Origin: Lentisphaeria bacterium UBA1732
GTDB lineage: Bacteria; Verrucomicrobiota; Lentisphaeria; Victivallales; UBA1829
DNA: 64,000 nucleotides
Assembly: GCA_002315855.1 (NCBI GenBank)
Contig: DCIG01000045.1
Coordinates: 1 to 64,000, forward strand
Direction: 5' to 3'
A program made the position numbers and the translations under genes. The notes below the pieces were generated by a model. The model saw nothing but the letters and a program-made list of their open reading frames with translations. It searched no databases and had not been told where the DNA came from. Positions 61,566-64,000 of the stretch are shown piece by piece (the first letter of the stretch is position 1; the number at the start of each line of letters is the position of its first letter).

Positions 61566-62809
61566 CAGTCATTTGCATTGGCGATGAGCTTCTGAAAGGG
61601 GCCGTCGTAAACACCGGTTTAGCCGCAATCGGGCATTTCCTCCTCGAATACGGCATAATCCCCGAATTTGCCTGTGAAATCCCCGATACACGGGAGGCTA
61701 TTGAGGAAGCTCTTGAGTTCGCCCTGAAAAAAGCCGATACGGTCATTACCAGCGGCGGCCTTGGCTCCACGGCGGATGATGTTACCAAGGAATTTATCGC
61801 GGCCAGTCTCGGAATCCGTCTGGAGGAGAACGGCGAGGCCATGCGCAATGTTCAGGCTTTCTGGAGAATGAAGCATCCCGGCGAGGAAGTCCCTCATCGG
61901 GTGTTCAATCAGGCTCTTGTTCCTGTTGGCGCTAAAGTCCTTCAGAATGACTGCGGCTCTGCTCCCGGTCTCATTCTGACCGTCCCTGAGTCTTCGGAAG
62001 AATTTGCGGGGAAGACCATTGTCATGCTCCCCGGTTCGCCCTCCGAACTTGAGCCAATGCTTGCCGGAAAACTTGCCGCATGGGTGCGCCGTGAACTGAA
62101 AACTCAGGTCTTTACCCGCGAATTTCGCATTTGCGGACGGCGCGAGGGCGATGTCGAGGAGCGTATGCTTCCTGTTTTGAGCCGTCATCATGGTTCTCTG
62201 GATGCCGCTTACTGCGCCACAGCCCAGTTCGTGCGCCTGTTCATCCGTTCCCGCAATCCTGAAGTCATGGATGCTTCCATCTCCGAAATACGGGCGGAAT
62301 TTGGCGATGATTTGCTCCGGGATGAGCACGTCAGCCTGCCCGAAGAAGTATTCGAGCTGCTCCGCGACAATGGCGGGACGCTTGCCGTCGCGGAATCCTG
62401 TACAGGCGGTCTCGTTTCCAAGTGGATGACCGACATGCCGGGCAGTTCCGAGGTGTTCTGCGGCTCTGTCGTCAGCTACAGCAATGAGGTCAAATCCTCC
62501 TTGCTTCAGGTCCCCGGTGAAATCCTGAAAAAATACGGTGCCGTGAGCAGGGAGACTGCCCGCGCCATGCTGGATGGACTGCGTACAGCCATACCTTCGG
62601 ATGCCGCAATCGCTTTGACCGGCATTGCAGGTCCCGGAGGTGCTTCCGTCGGCAAGCCTGTCGGTCTCGTCTATGCCGCTGTCCGTTACCGGGATACAGT
62701 GGATGTGTGCGAGCTGCGCCTGCGCAGAAGCCGCGAACAGATTCGCGCCGGAGCCGCGGCGGAAGCGCTGGATCACCTGCGCCGCATGATTCTGCATCCC
62801 GCTGAATGA
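61553..62809 (+). CDS. cinA: CinA-family protein (NMN deamidase)
   Basis: A 418-residue CinA with both domains: the N-terminal MoCF-like domain (VICIGDELLKGAVVNT, TSGGLGSTADDVTKEFIA) and the C-terminal amidohydrolase domain (AVAESCTGGLVSKWMTDMPGSS, CGSVVSYSNEVK, GIAGPGGASVGKPVGLVY). Such proteins deamidate nicotinamide mononucleotide to NaMN and are sometimes linked to competence. It overlaps the upstream acyltransferase by 13 bases and the downstream ABC gene by four. Confidence 0.95.
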   Translation: MEKLAVICIGDELLKGAVVNTGLAAIGHFLLEYGIIPEFACEIPDTREAIEEALEFALKKADTVITSGGLGSTADDVTKEFIAASLGIRLEENGEAMRNVQAFWRMKHPGEEVPHRVFNQALVPVGAKVLQNDCGSAPGLILTVPESSEEFAGKTIVMLPGSPSELEPMLAGKLAAWVRRELKTQVFTREFRICGRREGDVEERMLPVLSRHHGSLDAAYCATAQFVRLFIRSRNPEVMDASISEIRAEFGDDLLRDEHVSLPEEVFELLRDNGGTLAVAESCTGGLVSKWMTDMPGSSEVFCGSVVSYSNEVKSSLLQVPGEILKKYGAVSRETARAMLDGLRTAIPSDAAIALTGIAGPGGASVGKPVGLVYAAVRYRDTVDVCELRLRRSREQIRAGAAAEALDHLRRMILHPAE

Positions 62810-64000
62810 AAACAAGCGGAATGATGAAGATGCTTCACGATAATCAACCTCGTACTGACGGTGTGCCGGACCGTATCAGTGCTTTGGCGTTCCTGCGCTA
62901 TCTGCTGAACGCCGCATGGCCGTTCCGCTTCGTCTATTTGGGGATTCTGCTTCTGATGATTGCCTCGGCGGCCGCCGGGTACATCCAGCCCCTTTTGCAG
63001 AAGAAACTGATTAATATTCTCACCTCGGACGGAGCAGCGAAAGACGGCGTCTGGGCTGTCTTCATTTGGACGGGCATCCTGTATGGATTCATCCGCGTGG
63101 AAAACTCCATTCAGATGTATGCCGTCAACTCCACCGTGCAGAAGGTCATGTACCGCCTCAAATCGCGGATTATGGCGAAACTGCTGGAACTGCCCGTCGG
63201 TCTCCTCAATCAGCTCGGCGGCGGCTACCTCGCAGGTCGTCTGAACAGCGATTTGACACAGATTCAGCTCTTTTTCTCGAATATCCTGTTCTCCATGATT
63301 CTGAACGTGCTTCAGGTCATTGGCGGGCTTGTTCTCCTCTTCATTCTGAACTGGAAAGTCGGTCTTGCCACACTCCTCATTTTCCCCCTTTACCTGCTGC
63401 TTCTGATGCACTTCCGCGGCAAACACTACCGCCTGTCGAAGCAGATGAGCGAGGAGCGGGCGAAAAATCAGCGCATGGTCTCCAACTCAATTGTGAGCAT
63501 AAGCATGGTCAAAAGTCATGCGGCGGAGGACAAGGTCAACTCCAAAATACGAAGCGGATTTGCACGTGAAACGGTCTTTCGTCTTGAATCTGTTAAGGTT
63601 GCGAATATCTTTCTCTTCCTGTCGAACATGATTCCCATGCTCAGTCAGGGCATTCTGGCAACCGTCGGTGTTTACCTCATTCTGAGGGGAAACTGGACGC
63701 TTGGGATGCTTTGGGCTCTGCACTGCTACATGAACAATGTCTTTTCCCCGCTGGGAAGCCTTTGCAGTTCGTATCTTACTTATCAGACTGCACTTGCGGG
63801 GGCGGTGCGGCTGATTGAACTGGAACAGCACACCAGCGAACCTCATATCGAGGGGGGAATCTCCGATTTTGAGCTGAAAGGCAAGGTTGAAATCCGTGAT
63901 TTGGACTTCGGCTACCACGGCAGAAACGATGTGCTGAAACAGGCAAATCTGAGGGTAAATCCGGGGGAACACCTCGTAATCATGGGGGCATCCGGATCGG
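62806..64000 (+). CDS. ABC exporter (membrane plus ATPase), cut off by the window end
   Basis: An open frame from the ATG at 62806, overlapping the cinA stop as ATGA, runs past base 64000. The first 398 residues are visible. A hydrophobic N-terminal half with about six membrane segments (YLGILLLMIASAAAGYIQP, VIGGLVLLFILNWKVGLA) is the ABC exporter membrane domain, and at the end the ATPase begins: VEIRDLDFGYHGRNDVLKQA followed by HLVIMGASGS, the start of Walker A. This is the MsbA/multidrug half-transporter type. Other in-frame ATG codons at 62821, 62824 and 62830 are possible starts. Confidence 0.9.
   Translation, partial: MKTSGMMKMLHDNQPRTDGVPDRISALAFLRYLLNAAWPFRFVYLGILLLMIASAAAGYIQPLLQKKLINILTSDGAAKDGVWAVFIWTGILYGFIRVENSIQMYAVNSTVQKVMYRLKSRIMAKLLELPVGLLNQLGGGYLAGRLNSDLTQIQLFFSNILFSMILNVLQVIGGLVLLFILNWKVGLATLLIFPLYLLLLMHFRGKHYRLSKQMSEERAKNQRMVSNSIVSISMVKSHAAEDKVNSKIRSGFARETVFRLESVKVANIFLFLSNMIPMLSQGILATVGVYLILRGNWTLGMLWALHCYMNNVFSPLGSLCSSYLTYQTALAGAVRLIELEQHTSEPHIEGGISDFELKGKVEIRDLDFGYHGRNDVLKQANLRVNPGEHLVIMGASGS

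Noticed and set aside
1..64000. CRISPR arrays, tRNA and rRNA genes
   Set aside because: No regular spaced direct repeats and no cloverleaf with a GTTCGA-type T-loop were seen in any intergenic region.

Overview
The window looks like chromosomal DNA of a Lentisphaeria (Victivallales-like) bacterium of the PVC group. The evidence is a pseudopilin of the abundant Lentisphaerae type with its H-G...DGH tail, a GH115 alpha-glucuronidase and a heparinase-type lyase, a type III glutamine synthetase, a Ser/Thr kinase with an N-terminal zinc ribbon, and FGE/SUMF1 lectin-like domains. This is inferred from family content; there is no rRNA or tRNA gene to confirm it.

Layout. 0.4-5.2 kb: secreted polysaccharide lyase (split by a -1 frameshift), a secreted orphan protein and a DUF362 ferredoxin-like protein. 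5.3-12.4 kb: glnN, then a probable operon etfB-etfA-acyl-CoA dehydrogenase-rpoZ-purE with a good sigma70-type promoter and a structured leader. 12.7-14.8 kb: an SGNH-type lipoprotein and a pseudopilin. 15.1-17.7 kb: DUF2851, DUF523/TudS and a lipoprotein. 17.9-22.9 kb: a MacB/FtsX-type ABC exporter with a terpene-cyclase-fold secreted protein. 23.0-28.3 kb: GH115, then a cobalt/nickel ECF transporter (cbiMQO). 28.6-34.3 kb: an NSS transporter and a ydbH-ynbE-ydbL envelope-bridge operon. 34.3-36.6 kb: a three-gene membrane-protein operon. 36.6-39.5 kb: dat-ddc for diaminopropane. 39.9-45.6 kb: a pentameric ligand-gated ion channel homologue with a frameshifted A8 tract at its start, two tandem EamA transporters, and an SGNH-hydrolase/GT-C fusion. 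45.6-49.0 kb: an LysM/YkuD protein, accA, a GNAT and murI. 49.6-53.8 kb: a protein kinase and a two-domain FGE protein. 54-64 kb: tkt, an ArnT-like glycosyltransferase, recN, and nth, an acyltransferase, cinA and an ABC exporter cut by the window end.

The most striking signal is in the two-domain FGE protein (49616-51358). Its two FGE-like domains each end in a 37-codon GC-rich block. The two blocks differ at 22 bases, all at codon positions 1 or 2 of 17 codons, mostly NNC codons, with no third-position change. This is the footprint of adenine-directed mutagenic retrohoming by a diversity-generating retroelement (DGR). No reverse transcriptase or template repeat is present in the window, so the machinery would have to act in trans from elsewhere. 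The second theme is a dispersed, hairpin-rich intergenic repeat with about 19-bp terminal inverted repeats (three copies plus several solo ends), which behaves like a MITE. The window also holds two frame disruptions at slippage-prone sites and two enzymes whose catalytic residue is replaced.
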